NCBI GenBank assembly: GCA_018268315.1 | Contig: JAFDWU010000001.1 | Span: forward strand, 1 to 39,277 | Length of the DNA stretch: 39,277 nt | From: Armatimonadota bacterium | GTDB taxonomy: Bacteria; Armatimonadota; Fimbriimonadia; Fimbriimonadales; Fimbriimonadaceae | Direction: 5' to 3' | Shown here: in pieces, positions 7,476-15,413 of the stretch | Layout of the letters: each line of letters starts with the position of its first letter | How positions within the stretch are numbered: position 1 is the stretch's first letter | The notes under the pieces: model-generated | Databases searched by the model: none | Told to the model about the DNA's origin: nothing | The model's input: the letters and a program-made list of their open reading frames with translations, nothing else | Translations under genes and position numbers: made by a program

Positions 7476-9293
7476 TTAACGCTTAACGAATTTCCTCTTC
7501 GTCTTGTCGAAGCCCAGATCGAGCTTCTTAGCGTCGTAATGCCACACCGGCGAACCGGAGCGTTGATAGAAGCACTGGTAGCTGCTGAGGAGCGAAGCAA
7601 CCAGTCGGCGCGAGGAGCGCCGCACAACGTTGATTTCGGCCAGAAGCGTCAGATAGTCTGCGCCCTTCGGCCAGTGAGCCATCACATCGATGAGCAGTTC
7701 CAGGGTGCTTCGGCCCTCAGCGGCTTCGCTGAGTCCTCGCAGTTCTTCCATTCGCTGGCTGCTGATGTAGATGACCGGATCTGGCTGATCCATCCACTCG
7801 AAATCGAATACGTTTGGCTTGGTTGTTCGCGTGAGCGTAAACACCGCGCCACTTTCAATCGGCTGATCAAACCACCAGTCGATGAAGCCGTATAGCAACC
7901 GAGTTTCGTGGTTGCACCAAACTTGAAGCTCCTTGCCTGAGCTTTCCTGCAGGATTAGCTCCTGAATCGGGGGCTCGGCATCCAGCCAGTCGGTGGGAAT
8001 TTGGCACATCGGGAAGGTGCCAAGCTCTCGGTGGATCGACTTGAGAACCAGGCGCTGCGCTTCCGGACTGGACTTCGGCGCCGGCATGATGTCCTCATCA
8101 AGGACGTCGGTTGCCAACGGGTGGGTGAGAAGCTTGCGGAGCGAGGAGCTAAGACCGTCGTCGGTCAGCTCGGCATCCACGATCTCGCCTTCCTCATCGA
8201 TGATGCCGGAAGGGATGAAGCGGAAGGGCTCCGGAACGCTTAGAATGTAATCGGGGTAATCGCCGCGCTTGCGGAAGCGGTCTCCGCCAACCCACTGAAT
8301 CGATTCGTCGCCGCGTAGCGCCGACATGAGGTTGTGGAGGTCGTCCGGGAACGTCTTGTTCGACGGCGTGATTTCGTAATGCTCTTCAAGCAGCTTGATC
8401 GCGGTGATCGACTGCTCCGACTTCACGATCTTGTTGACCATGCTCTTGAGGTCGGTCGCCTTCACTTCGATCGGGGCGGCGTCTTCGACTTCAACCGTCG
8501 GCGCAAGCTTGTCGGCAACCTTCACTGCGGTGGCGATCCACTGCTTAGCGGTCTCCTCCTTAGCGATGGTGCCGTCGGTGCCGAGGATGTAGCCGGGAAC
8601 GTCGAGGAAGCCTATGAGAGCCTTGGCCGGATCGTAAACCAGAGGAGAGCGAGGATTATCCTGGTTCACCTTGGAGTACATCACCGCCATGATCAGCTTC
8701 AGCTTCATGGGAGCGGCGGCTTCAAGCGCCTCCTTGAAGCAGGAAGGATCGCGCCAGTTAATCTTGTCAAGCTTCTTGCTTGCGGCGGCAAGCTCTTCCT
8801 GGCTGATGCCGTGCATCGCAAGGGCTCGCGCGAGCGGCTCATCGTAGACCAAGAATCCCCAAGCGAGGAGGGAAATGCGGTCTGAGCTGTCAATGACGAA
8901 CAGGCCGCTTTCGGTGAGAATTCGAGTAACGATGCCTTGAAGCTCTTCAACCGACTGCTTTCGCGTCTGGGCGAGCTCGCGCATCATTACGTCGAACTTC
9001 ATCGGTCCGCCGTAGGCGTTCACCATCAAGCGGATGGCTTCGGCAAACGGGCGGCCGTAACCTTCAATTCTGGCGGCGGGCACCCATCGGCGCTCGTGGT
9101 AGGTAAATCTTGCCGGGTTGGTTGCAAGCAGCGATTTGATGGCTGCAAGACCAAGGCCGTGGCTTGAGAGTCTGTCGGCGAGTTCGCCGAGCTTTACTGC
9201 CGACTCCATTTCGCTGAGCTGTTCTAAAATGAGCCGGTCGGCATAGGCTCGCGCAGCATGTTCTTCGGGCTGAATGGTGATTGTTTTGGCCAA
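7476..9293 (-). CDS. Unclassified protein with winged-helix-like segments
   Basis: I do not recognise a named family. The start chosen is TTG at 9293 because GAGGG precedes it by 5 bases; this gives 605 residues. No signal peptide or membrane segment is seen, so it is probably cytoplasmic. Four stretches look like winged-helix folds, each with helices followed by a hairpin-like wing: about residues 20-72 (ending RFTYHERRWVP), 83-145 (ending GLFVIDSSDRISLLAW), 297-344 (ending QWVGGDRFRKR) and 529-590 (ending CFYQRSGSPVWHYD). The first resembles the HARE-HTH/RNA polymerase delta type. Between 345 and 529 lies an acidic, less helical region with several tryptophans. A nucleic-acid-binding role is plausible but is inference. 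A CATAAT about 40 bases upstream may be its -10 box. The gene is followed on the same strand by rpsT. Confidence 0.6.
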   Translation of the reverse strand: MAKTITIQPEEHAARAYADRLILEQLSEMESAVKLGELADRLSSHGLGLAAIKSLLATNPARFTYHERRWVPAARIEGYGRPFAEAIRLMVNAYGGPMKFDVMMRELAQTRKQSVEELQGIVTRILTESGLFVIDSSDRISLLAWGFLVYDEPLARALAMHGISQEELAAASKKLDKINWRDPSCFKEALEAAAPMKLKLIMAVMYSKVNQDNPRSPLVYDPAKALIGFLDVPGYILGTDGTIAKEETAKQWIATAVKVADKLAPTVEVEDAAPIEVKATDLKSMVNKIVKSEQSITAIKLLEEHYEITPSNKTFPDDLHNLMSALRGDESIQWVGGDRFRKRGDYPDYILSVPEPFRFIPSGIIDEEGEIVDAELTDDGLSSSLRKLLTHPLATDVLDEDIMPAPKSSPEAQRLVLKSIHRELGTFPMCQIPTDWLDAEPPIQELILQESSGKELQVWCNHETRLLYGFIDWWFDQPIESGAVFTLTRTTKPNVFDFEWMDQPDPVIYISSQRMEELRGLSEAAEGRSTLELLIDVMAHWPKGADYLTLLAEINVVRRSSRRLVASLLSSYQCFYQRSGSPVWHYDAKKLDLGFDKTKRKFVKR

Positions 9294-9373
9294 AGGAATC
9301 CCTCGTGTGCTTTTAGCGCACGCAATTGGCAATTATGACACGCAGCCCCCTCAAAATGCGCGGTCTGGAGCCC

Positions 9374-10534
9374 CTACCTTAGCGACGTAATGCTGTTGAG
9401 GCTTGAACCTACGTACACGTTCCCGTTGACATCGATGCCCATGTTGTAAAAGCCCGGCGAGCCGCCGCCGTAGAACTGCCACAGCACGCGTCCGGTGACG
9501 CCGTCATAGCCCCGCAGAACGCCATTGCCATCCGCCAGATAGAACGCGCCGTCGCGAGCGGAAACCGGGGAGCCGCTGCCTGGCGTCACCGTCGCCCGCC
9601 AAAGGCGGACGCCGCCGTTCGCCAAATACACATCAAAGTTGCCGTTTGGCGAGACCTCTGCCAGTCGACCATGGCTCAAAGCGGGGGAGGCGGTAAGAGC
9701 GCCGCCGATGTTCGCGGTCCAAACCACCACCGAATTCGATTCATCTAGGCAGTAAATCTTGCCGTCGCCAGAGGCGCAGATCACTCCAAAGCCGCTGGCA
9801 AGCGGCGTGGATCGCACCGCGCCGCCGGTCAGGTACGCCCAATTCTGCGCGCCGGTGGATGCAACGAGGTCATAAACGTTCTTGTCGTCCGAGCCGAAGA
9901 GCAGGTTCCCACCGGTAGTAAGCGAAAAGCCACCCTGCACCGCGCCGCAGGCGAAGGTCCATACCACCGCTCCGGTCTTCGCGTTGTAAGCAGAAACCCC
10001 GGTCGCGGTTGGCGCAAACACAACATCCGTCCCCACCATCACGCTTGCGGACACGCGGCCAGAAGCGCCGGTTGCCACATTCCAGGCGACTGATCCATCG
10101 GCGGTATTGATGGCGTAAAGAGTCCCGCCAAGGTCCTCGAAATACACCTTGCCGTTGCTTCCAACCGCAGGTGAAGAATTCGCGATGCCGCCACCCGATT
10201 GGAAGCGCCAGTTAAGTCCGCCGCCTTGGGTCATCGAATAAAGATTGCCATCGGCGGAGCAGAAGTACACATTGCCGTCGGATGCCAAAACCGGCGAGCC
10301 GGTTATCTGCCCGGTCGTGAAGTAGTTCCAGTTCTGGATGCCGGTGATGGTTGCGCCCTTGCCCACCGCCAGGCCCTGCGCATTGCCGCGAGGCGAGGGC
10401 CAGGGCCCAGAATCAAGCGTAACGCTGCCGCCGCCTGACCCTCCAGACGAGCCGCCGCCACCTTGTTGGGTAGAGCCGCCGCAGCCAATAACGAGAACGG
10501 CCGCTAAAACCGAGGCAAGAGCATAAAACTTCAC
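9374..10534 (-). CDS. PQQ-like beta-propeller lipoprotein
   Basis: A 386-residue predicted lipoprotein. The signal peptide ends in a lipobox with C18 (VIGC), followed by a Gly/Ser-rich linker to about residue 40. The rest is made of repeated blades of the type GxVYFxxxDGxLYAxxxxxGxxxW (for example NVYFCSADGNLYSM, KVYFEDLGGTLYAINTADGSVAW and KIYCLDESNSVVVW), typical of PQQ-enzyme-like/BamB-like eight-bladed propellers. No dehydrogenase active-site residues are evident, so a structural or binding role at the cell surface or in the periplasm is more likely than catalysis. The GTG start overlaps the stop of the desaturase gene (GTGA), so the two form an operon with the desaturase first. Confidence 0.8.
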   Translation of the reverse strand: MKFYALASVLAAVLVIGCGGSTQQGGGGSSGGSGGGSVTLDSGPWPSPRGNAQGLAVGKGATITGIQNWNYFTTGQITGSPVLASDGNVYFCSADGNLYSMTQGGGLNWRFQSGGGIANSSPAVGSNGKVYFEDLGGTLYAINTADGSVAWNVATGASGRVSASVMVGTDVVFAPTATGVSAYNAKTGAVVWTFACGAVQGGFSLTTGGNLLFGSDDKNVYDLVASTGAQNWAYLTGGAVRSTPLASGFGVICASGDGKIYCLDESNSVVVWTANIGGALTASPALSHGRLAEVSPNGNFDVYLANGGVRLWRATVTPGSGSPVSARDGAFYLADGNGVLRGYDGVTGRVLWQFYGGGSPGFYNMGIDVNGNVYVGSSLNSITSLR

Positions 10535-11613
10535 TTCTTAGGGACGTCGAGACCGTGGCCCAAGGTGCCAGCGCGCTCTTGGCGATTCGGATCAAGCAAA
10601 GTCGTCTTGTCCTCGTACACCCACGGCGTCTGCCACAGCAGCTTCAGTGCGGTCATGATCGGCATCACGTGGTAGCGATCCGGCCACAGCTCGGCGATCT
10701 TCGCCTCGATCTGGCGAGCGTGCTTAGCGGGCGCCATCGGGAACATGTGGTGAGCCACATGCGCGCCGAAATACTGATGCCACGGGTCAAGGAAGCTAAG
10801 CCACTTCGGCAGGGTTACGCTTAGCGAGTGGCTAAGCGGATCCGCCTCATCCGGCTCATCGAGCGGGTTCAGGAAGTGGTTGGTGACGATGTAGCTGATG
10901 GCGATGGCGTTGCCAACCAGCAGCGGCACAAAGTAGCCCCAAACGAAAACATTCACGCCGAGCATGGAACTTACGGTGACCCAGAAGGCCAGAGGCAGAA
11001 GCCACTGCCAGAACAGGGTCCACTTCTCGTGGGCGGTGCTCTTGGGGCTCAGCATGTAGGTTCCCCACATTCGCATGCTTTGCTGAGTCATGCGGTAGCT
11101 GAAGGAGCTGAAGATGATGAGGTTTCGGAAGATCGGCGGGATGAAATAGAGGAACCGCAGGATCGCGCTGTTTCGGTAATGCTCGATCGTGAACAGGTGG
11201 TCGGGATCGACGCCCTCAACCTGCGTGTTGCCGTGGTGCTCGCCGTTGTGCCAGCGTCGCCAAAGGTACGGGCCAATCCAAAGGGGCGAGAAAGCAACTC
11301 CGGCAAGGAGATCTCGCAGGGCAATGTTCTTCACCGCGCCGCCGTGGCAAACGTCGTGACCAAGGAAGCCCATGCAAGCGAAGCTGTGGCCTATAACGAG
11401 CGCGACCGGAAGCGCCATCCAATAAGAAAAGTAGTTGTGAAGGGCGTAAAAGCCCGCGCCGATGATGGCGAAATGAACGAGGAACCAGGCCAAGTTGCCG
11501 TACTCGGGCTCCAAATACTCCGGCGGAAGCACCTTCTTTAGCTGCTGGCGGTAGTTCGGAACTTTGCGTTCGGCTTTGGCTTTGGGAGGGCTGGGAGGAA
11601 TAGTTGCGGACAT
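10531..11613 (-). CDS. Membrane fatty acid desaturase
   Basis: A 360-residue di-iron integral membrane desaturase that would introduce double bonds into acyl chains and so affect membrane fluidity. The three histidine boxes are present: HDVCH (86-90), HNGEHH (122-127) and HVAHH (285-289). A further NHFLNP stands near residue 245. Hydrophobic segments around 41-80, 101-118, 150-170 and 202-245 fit the usual four-helix membrane arrangement. Regiospecificity cannot be read from the sequence; carotenoid ketolase/hydroxylase relatives share this fold. It is divergent from rplS across a 174-base gap and is translationally coupled to the downstream lipoprotein gene. No redox partner gene lies alongside. 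Confidence 0.88.
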   Translation of the reverse strand: MSATIPPSPPKAKAERKVPNYRQQLKKVLPPEYLEPEYGNLAWFLVHFAIIGAGFYALHNYFSYWMALPVALVIGHSFACMGFLGHDVCHGGAVKNIALRDLLAGVAFSPLWIGPYLWRRWHNGEHHGNTQVEGVDPDHLFTIEHYRNSAILRFLYFIPPIFRNLIIFSSFSYRMTQQSMRMWGTYMLSPKSTAHEKWTLFWQWLLPLAFWVTVSSMLGVNVFVWGYFVPLLVGNAIAISYIVTNHFLNPLDEPDEADPLSHSLSVTLPKWLSFLDPWHQYFGAHVAHHMFPMAPAKHARQIEAKIAELWPDRYHVMPIMTALKLLWQTPWVYEDKTTLLDPNRQERAGTLGHGLDVPKK

Positions 11614-11648
11614 ATATTTAACGGTTCAAGACGAGCCGTGCCACCATT

Positions 11649-11677
11649 TTGACACAGGGCAGTCTCCACTATAAGAT
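11649..11677 (+). promoter_or_regulatory. Sigma-70-type promoter for rplS-lepB
   Basis: A perfect -35 TTGACA (11649-11654), a 17-base spacer and TAAGAT (11672-11677) make the best promoter match seen in the window. A second -10-like TACAAT lies at 11730-11735 without a clear -35. Transcription from the first would leave a leader of about 100 bases before rplS. Confidence 0.65.
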
Positions 11678-11787
11678 ACGTCACGGGACCGAGTAAAACT
11701 GCCGCTAGTCCTAGCCGCGCTGGGTGTGCTACAATATTTGGCCTCGCCTCCTCATGGCGATAAAAGCTTTTAGATACGAGTAAACCA

Positions 11788-12138
11788 ATGTCCAAGCAAA
11801 TGATCTTGACCAGCGTTGCCGAGCCTCACATCAAGGCCGACCTTCCCGATATCTGCCCCGGCGATACGGTAAAGGTTCACGTAAAGGTACGCGAAGGCGG
11901 CAAAGAGCGTGTCCAGGTTTACGAAGGCGTGTGCATCGCAGTTAAGCACGGCGGCATCGCTAAGACGGTCACCATCCGCAAGATTAGCAACGCGGTGGGC
12001 GTGGAGCGAACCTTCCCAGTTCACTCGCCGATGGTTGAAAAGTTTGAAGTCACGCGAAAGGGCAAAGTCCGACGCGCGAAGCTGTACTACCTTCGCGGCA
12101 AGGTTGGCAAGGACGCTCGAATTAAAGAGAAGCGCTAA
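11788..12138 (+). CDS. rplS: 50S ribosomal protein L19
   Basis: L19 sits at the 30S-50S interface. The 116-residue protein has the family pattern throughout: [52 protein letters not shown], and [22 protein letters not shown] near the C-terminus. It is normal in length (110-120). In many bacteria rplS closes the rpsP-rimM-trmD-rplS operon; here nothing of that operon precedes it and it has its own promoter region. lepB begins 3 bases after its stop, a pairing also known from other phyla. Confidence 0.97.
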   Translation: MSKQMILTSVAEPHIKADLPDICPGDTVKVHVKVREGGKERVQVYEGVCIAVKHGGIAKTVTIRKISNAVGVERTFPVHSPMVEKFEVTRKGKVRRAKLYYLRGKVGKDARIKEKR

Positions 12139-12141
12139 GAC

Positions 12142-13068
12142 GTGCTCCCGATTTTCGCGCAAGCCCAAACAAGCTCCTCGCTCAGCGAGATTATCAATAA
12201 TCTTGCCCGGACCCCTCTCAGCAAGGTCCTCATTTTTGTTCTCATCTGCACTTTTGTGCGGATGGCAATGCATCGCTACCTGGCAAGCGTAGCGCCCCAT
12301 CTGCGCTTCGGCGCATATCAAATTCTGAAGCGTATTGACGAGACCGCCGACGCCCTGGTTTACGCGGGCGTTTTCGTTTTCTTCGTTATCCGCCCGTTTG
12401 TTCTGCAGACGTTCCAAATCCCTAGTGGCTCGATGGTTCCGACCCTGCTCGTGAAGGACATGGTGATCGTGAATAAGGCGGTCTACCGCTACTCCGATCC
12501 CAAGCGCGGCGATATTGTGGTCTTTAGGCCGCCATCGTGGGCGGTGACGCCGGATCAGCTCGATGCCGACAACGAAGTGAATGTGGACTTCGTCAAGCGC
12601 TGCATCGGCCTTCCTGGCGATGTGGTGGAAGTTAAGAACGACGACGTGTACATCAACGGCACGAAGCTGGATGAGCCGTACAAGGCTTTTGCCGAAGAGA
12701 TTCCGAACACCAACCGCGAGCTTTATCGGCCATTGAGCGAGCCAGAACACCAGATGCACCCGAAGTACGACTTCAAGCTGGTTAAGCTCGGCGGGGATTA
12801 CATCCCCGTTTACTATTCCGGCGACACGTTCATCGATATGTTGTCGGTACCCAAGTATCAGAACCCGCTGCCTGATGTTCGCGACGCGCTGATGAAGGCA
12901 AAGCCCGCGCCAATCCCGCCGGGTTTCTACTTGATGATGGGCGATAACCGCTACAACAGCTCGGATAGCCGAAGCTGGGGCCTGGTGCCGCGCGAATCCA
13001 TCGTCGGTAGGTTCCAAAGCGTAATGTTCCGCAGTGGCGTCGACCGCTGGTTTAAAGTCGGCTACTAG
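12142..13068 (+). CDS. lepB: Signal peptidase I
   Basis: Cleaves signal peptides from exported proteins on the outer face of the cytoplasmic membrane. In the 308-residue protein the catalytic serine is S97 in QIPSGSMVPTL and the general-base lysine is K152 in VKRCIGLPGD. The conserved box near the C-terminus (GDNRYNSSDSRSWG) and the final GR are present. Hydrophobic segments at about 28-40 and 70-90 fit two N-terminal membrane anchors. Between the K152 box and the GDNR box there is an extra stretch of about 100 residues, giving a larger second domain than in short Gram-positive enzymes. The start is GTG, 3 bases after rplS, so translation is probably coupled. Confidence 0.95.
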   Translation: MLPIFAQAQTSSSLSEIINNLARTPLSKVLIFVLICTFVRMAMHRYLASVAPHLRFGAYQILKRIDETADALVYAGVFVFFVIRPFVLQTFQIPSGSMVPTLLVKDMVIVNKAVYRYSDPKRGDIVVFRPPSWAVTPDQLDADNEVNVDFVKRCIGLPGDVVEVKNDDVYINGTKLDEPYKAFAEEIPNTNRELYRPLSEPEHQMHPKYDFKLVKLGGDYIPVYYSGDTFIDMLSVPKYQNPLPDVRDALMKAKPAPIPPGFYLMMGDNRYNSSDSRSWGLVPRESIVGRFQSVMFRSGVDRWFKVGY

Positions 13069-13123
13069 GTCGGCGGAACCACGCTATCGCCTTTTACCGG
13101 CGTTTAGGGGCATAATCGAACCC

Positions 13124-13528
13124 ATGCGAAAGTCCTATCTTCTCCCGTCACTGGCGCTCATTGCCATTGTTGGCTGCGCGCCCAAGAACAAGCTTCTGGG
13201 AACATGGGAGAGTACGGTTGCGGCTGGCCCCGCCTCTGTGACCACGACCACCACCTACAAGGACGACGGCTCCTTTAATGCGTCGGTTGAAATCAAGGGT
13301 GGACCGGTGCCAACGAAGGCTTCTTATACCGGAACTTATAAGCTCGATAAGGATGACCTCACGACGACGGTCGACCCAAAGACGGTTGTGCTTGATCCGC
13401 CCGATGACAACTTTAAGAATATGGTGGTGGGATCGCTCAAGTCGCAGACTGCCAAGCTCTCGTGGAACGGCGAGAGCCAGTTCTCGATTCCCGCGGGCCC
13501 GATGACCGTCGTTTTCAACAAGAAATAG
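13124..13528 (+). CDS. Small lipoprotein, possible lipocalin-like domain
   Basis: A 134-residue predicted lipoprotein. The signal peptide ends in a lipobox with C18 (AIVGC). The mature part starts with KLLGTWES, followed by alternating beta-strand-like segments (TTTTYKDDGSFNASVEI, SYTGTYKLDKDDLTTTV), which resembles small lipocalin-type lipoproteins whose first strand carries GTW. The function is unknown. CATAAT (13111-13116) stands 7 bases ahead of the ATG with no Shine-Dalgarno, so a leaderless mRNA is likely. Its last 14 bases overlap the end of the convergent AlkD-like gene. Confidence 0.75.
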   Translation: MRKSYLLPSLALIAIVGCAPKNKLLGTWESTVAAGPASVTTTTTYKDDGSFNASVEIKGGPVPTKASYTGTYKLDKDDLTTTVDPKTVVLDPPDDNFKNMVVGSLKSQTAKLSWNGESQFSIPAGPMTVVFNKK

Positions 13529-14210
13529 CCCGCCGCTGAGCCGCGGATGTGGGGCGCAGCGCCTCCCGGAGCGTTAAGCCGGAAAAGCGCTCCCCGTGCT
13601 GAGCCAGGAACGCCTCTACCGCGGGGCGGTTCGTCTTCGCGTACTCTCGCAACGCCCAGCCGATGCCTTTGCGCAGGAAGAACTCTTTGCTGCCTGCCCA
13701 TCGCAGGCAGTATCGGAATAGCCGCGCCTCGTCGGTCGCGGCCTTATGGCCGCGCTGGTACAGGATGGATACACGCACGAGCCAGAAGTTCTCGCTCTCG
13801 TTCCACTTGTCCATGATCGCCGTAACCTCAGGGATGCGCAGAGCCATCGGGCACAGGATGTGGCCGGAGATCGCATCGTTGGAATCCCACCAGCACTTCG
13901 TCTCTATCATTTCTTGAAGGAGCGGCAGGCTTGCTACCGTCAACCGCTTTTGGTTTCGCGCCAGTAGATCGATCGCCGCATATTGATATTCCCTTTCAGG
14001 CAGATTCCAAAGCTGCCGCGCCTGATCCAAAAGCCAATCCTCATCCTGCTTCGCGGTCTCCTTCAGAAGAGGTCGCATGAGCGCCGCCATCTCGGGCCGC
14101 TTCAAGCCAAGGAAGTCGAAGTGGTTTTTCATGTACCGCTTCATGGGCTCGGCGAAGGCCGGATTACGGGCGGGCTCTAGTACGTGCTGAACCTGGTGTA
14201 CAAAATCCAT
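13515..14210 (-). CDS. AlkD-type DNA alkylation repair glycosylase
   Basis: A 231-residue all-helical protein of the DNA alkylation repair (HEAT-like) family, which excises positively charged alkylated purines such as 3- and 7-alkylguanine. Family blocks are clear: FDFLGLKRPEM near residues 31-41, REYQYAAIDLL near 73-83, the active-site CWWDSND at 106-112, and FFLRKGIGWALREYAKTN at 177-194. In Bacillus cereus AlkD two tryptophans and an aspartate line the active site; W107 or W108, D112 and W185 occupy matching places here, so an active enzyme is likely. It stands alone, convergent with the small lipoprotein gene (14-base overlap of the 3' ends) and divergent from secE. Confidence 0.9.
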   Translation of the reverse strand: MDFVHQVQHVLEPARNPAFAEPMKRYMKNHFDFLGLKRPEMAALMRPLLKETAKQDEDWLLDQARQLWNLPEREYQYAAIDLLARNQKRLTVASLPLLQEMIETKCWWDSNDAISGHILCPMALRIPEVTAIMDKWNESENFWLVRVSILYQRGHKAATDEARLFRYCLRWAGSKEFFLRKGIGWALREYAKTNRPAVEAFLAQHGERFSGLTLREALRPTSAAQRRAISC

Positions 14211-14265
14211 AGCGAAAGTCCTACTTACCGCCTTTTGGGAGTAAAAATGCGGGCCGCAAGCGTGG

Positions 14266-14271
14266 TATTAT
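14266..14271 (+). promoter_or_regulatory. -10 box for secE-nusG
   Basis: TATTAT in the gap upstream of secE, with no clear -35. It leaves a leader of about 40 bases that includes the GGGAG ribosome site for secE. Confidence 0.4.
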
Positions 14272-14314
14272 TGTGACTCCCCCTTGCGAGCTAGGCCCGC
14301 GGGAGTGTAAGTCA

Positions 14315-14593
14315 ATGTCGAGTACGACGATGAGCGAAGATTCCAATAAGCCAATTCCGAGCGCCAAACCGGCGGCCGGCGCAATCAGTGTGCCCAGTTC
14401 AAAGCGAGGCTTGGGTGGGTTCTACCACGAGCTGATGCGCGAAATGAGAAAGGTCAGCTGGCCCACCACCAAAGAGGCAAACCGCCTTACCGGAGTAGTC
14501 CTTGCCGTGTGCGGGATGATGGTGGTGATGCTCCTGGTCCTTAGCACGCTCGTTGATCAGCTCATGACGCTTATCACGAAGGGTGGCAGGTAA
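14315..14593 (+). CDS. secE: Preprotein translocase subunit SecE
   Basis: The small essential SecE subunit that clamps SecY in the protein-export channel. The 92-residue protein has a disordered polar N-terminus to about residue 35. Next comes the amphipathic FYHELMREMRKVSWPTTKEA motif, then one membrane helix (about 62-82). The single-helix form is usual outside Enterobacteria. I chose the ATG at 14315 because GGGAG lies 9 bases upstream; an internal ATG at 14330 is the alternative. nusG follows after 6 bases, the conserved secE-nusG pair. The tRNA-Trp and rpmG genes that often precede secE are not seen. Confidence 0.93.
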   Translation: MSSTTMSEDSNKPIPSAKPAAGAISVPSSKRGLGGFYHELMREMRKVSWPTTKEANRLTGVVLAVCGMMVVMLLVLSTLVDQLMTLITKGGR

Positions 14594-14599
14594 GAGAAA

Positions 14600-15127
14600 A
14601 TGCCGAAAGCCTGGTACGCAGTACACACCATTGCCGGACACGAAAACAAGGTCCGGGACGTCCTCACCCGCCGCGCGCAAGTGGAAGGAATTTGGGGCCT
14701 CGATATCTACGACATTTTGATTCCCACCGAGCAGGAAGTATCCACCCGCTCCGGCAAGCGCGTGCTTGTCTCCAAGAAGGTCTTCCCCGGCTACATCCTC
14801 ATTCAAATGGCGATGACGGACGACACCTTCAAGCTGGTTAAGAGCACAAGCGGCGTTACCGGTTTTGTGCAGTCCGGCAACCGCCCGGTTCCGCTGGAAC
14901 AGTACGAGGTTGACCGCATCATGCGGAACCTTGAATCCAATAAGGAACAGCCGAAGGTCGCCTGGCATAAGGGCGACGCCATTCGCGTGGTGGAGGGCCC
15001 GTTCAGCGACTTCTCTGGAAAGATCGAAGAAGTGAACGCGGAGAAGGAGAAGCTCAAGGTTTTGATCAATATCTTTGGTCGCGACACTCCTGTCGAGCTT
15101 GAATTCAACCAAGTCGAGAAACTTTAA
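14600..15127 (+). CDS. nusG: Transcription termination/antitermination factor NusG
   Basis: NusG binds the clamp of RNA polymerase and modulates pausing, termination and transcription-translation coupling. The 175-residue protein shows the NGN domain (AWYAVHTIAGHENKVRD at the N-terminus, the KVFPGYILIQMAMTDDTF strand-helix block, VTGFVQSG) and a C-terminal KOW domain (GDAIRVVEGPFSDFSGKIEE, then KVLINIFGRDTPVELEF). It is normal in length. It forms an operon with secE. The ribosomal protein genes rplK-rplA-rplJ-rplL that usually follow are absent; a 286-base gap and sepF come next. Confidence 0.97.
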   Translation: MPKAWYAVHTIAGHENKVRDVLTRRAQVEGIWGLDIYDILIPTEQEVSTRSGKRVLVSKKVFPGYILIQMAMTDDTFKLVKSTSGVTGFVQSGNRPVPLEQYEVDRIMRNLESNKEQPKVAWHKGDAIRVVEGPFSDFSGKIEEVNAEKEKLKVLINIFGRDTPVELEFNQVEKL

Positions 15128-15413
15128 CAGAAAGTTAAATCGATCTTCGGAGTTGCTTCGTCCACTGTTTTCAAGGTGATTCATACCTTGGCGTTTACGC
15201 TGGCAAGGCAAAAATCGCAGGTACTTCCTGCAAAGCCTTGACGGGACGAGACGAAAGGTATTAGACTGCAAGGAGCGTTCGGTTCATTTGGCATGAAGCC
15301 ATGAAATGGATCGGCGGCTTAGGCAAGCGACCCAGGAAGGGCCACCGCTCGTTTAAGTTGGAAGCGCGATCTTAGGTCCAAGAACGGATCGCCTAGGATT
15401 GGGAGGAAAACTT
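15128..15413 (+). ncRNA. Candidate structured leader RNA upstream of sepF
   Basis: This 286-base gap has no convincing gene but much potential structure. CAAGGT (15172-15177) can pair with ACCTTG (15185-15190). The same CCTTG can instead pair with CAAGG (15204-15208) around a GCG-TTTA-CGC hairpin. CAAGGC (15204-15209) can also pair with GCCTTG (15235-15240), enclosing a second helix GCAGG/CCTGC. These 1:2, 2:3 and 3:4 options exclude one another, as in attenuators. Near the sepF ribosome site, GCCTAGG (15391-15397) can pair with CTTAGGC (15318-15324) or, with two G-U pairs, CTTAGGT (15371-15377). GGCAAA and GCAAAGCC recall part of the cyclic-di-GMP-I riboswitch, but the rest of that consensus is not visible. 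A 24-codon reading frame at 15301-15375, rich in Lys and Arg, has no ribosome site. Confidence 0.35.

Noticed and set aside
10828-11541. Long plus-strand frame (237 codons) opposite the desaturase
   Set aside because: The minus strand encodes all three desaturase histidine boxes; the opposing frame has low-complexity, charge-rich sequence typical of antisense frames.
11770-13017. 415-codon minus-strand frame opposite rplS and lepB
   Set aside because: It spans two well-identified genes on the other strand and shows no domain pattern.
15128-15413. Canonical cyclic-di-GMP-I riboswitch before sepF
   Set aside because: Only the GGCAAA and GCAAAGCC fragments match; the GAAA tetraloop and the second conserved helix are not seen, so only a generic structured RNA is proposed.
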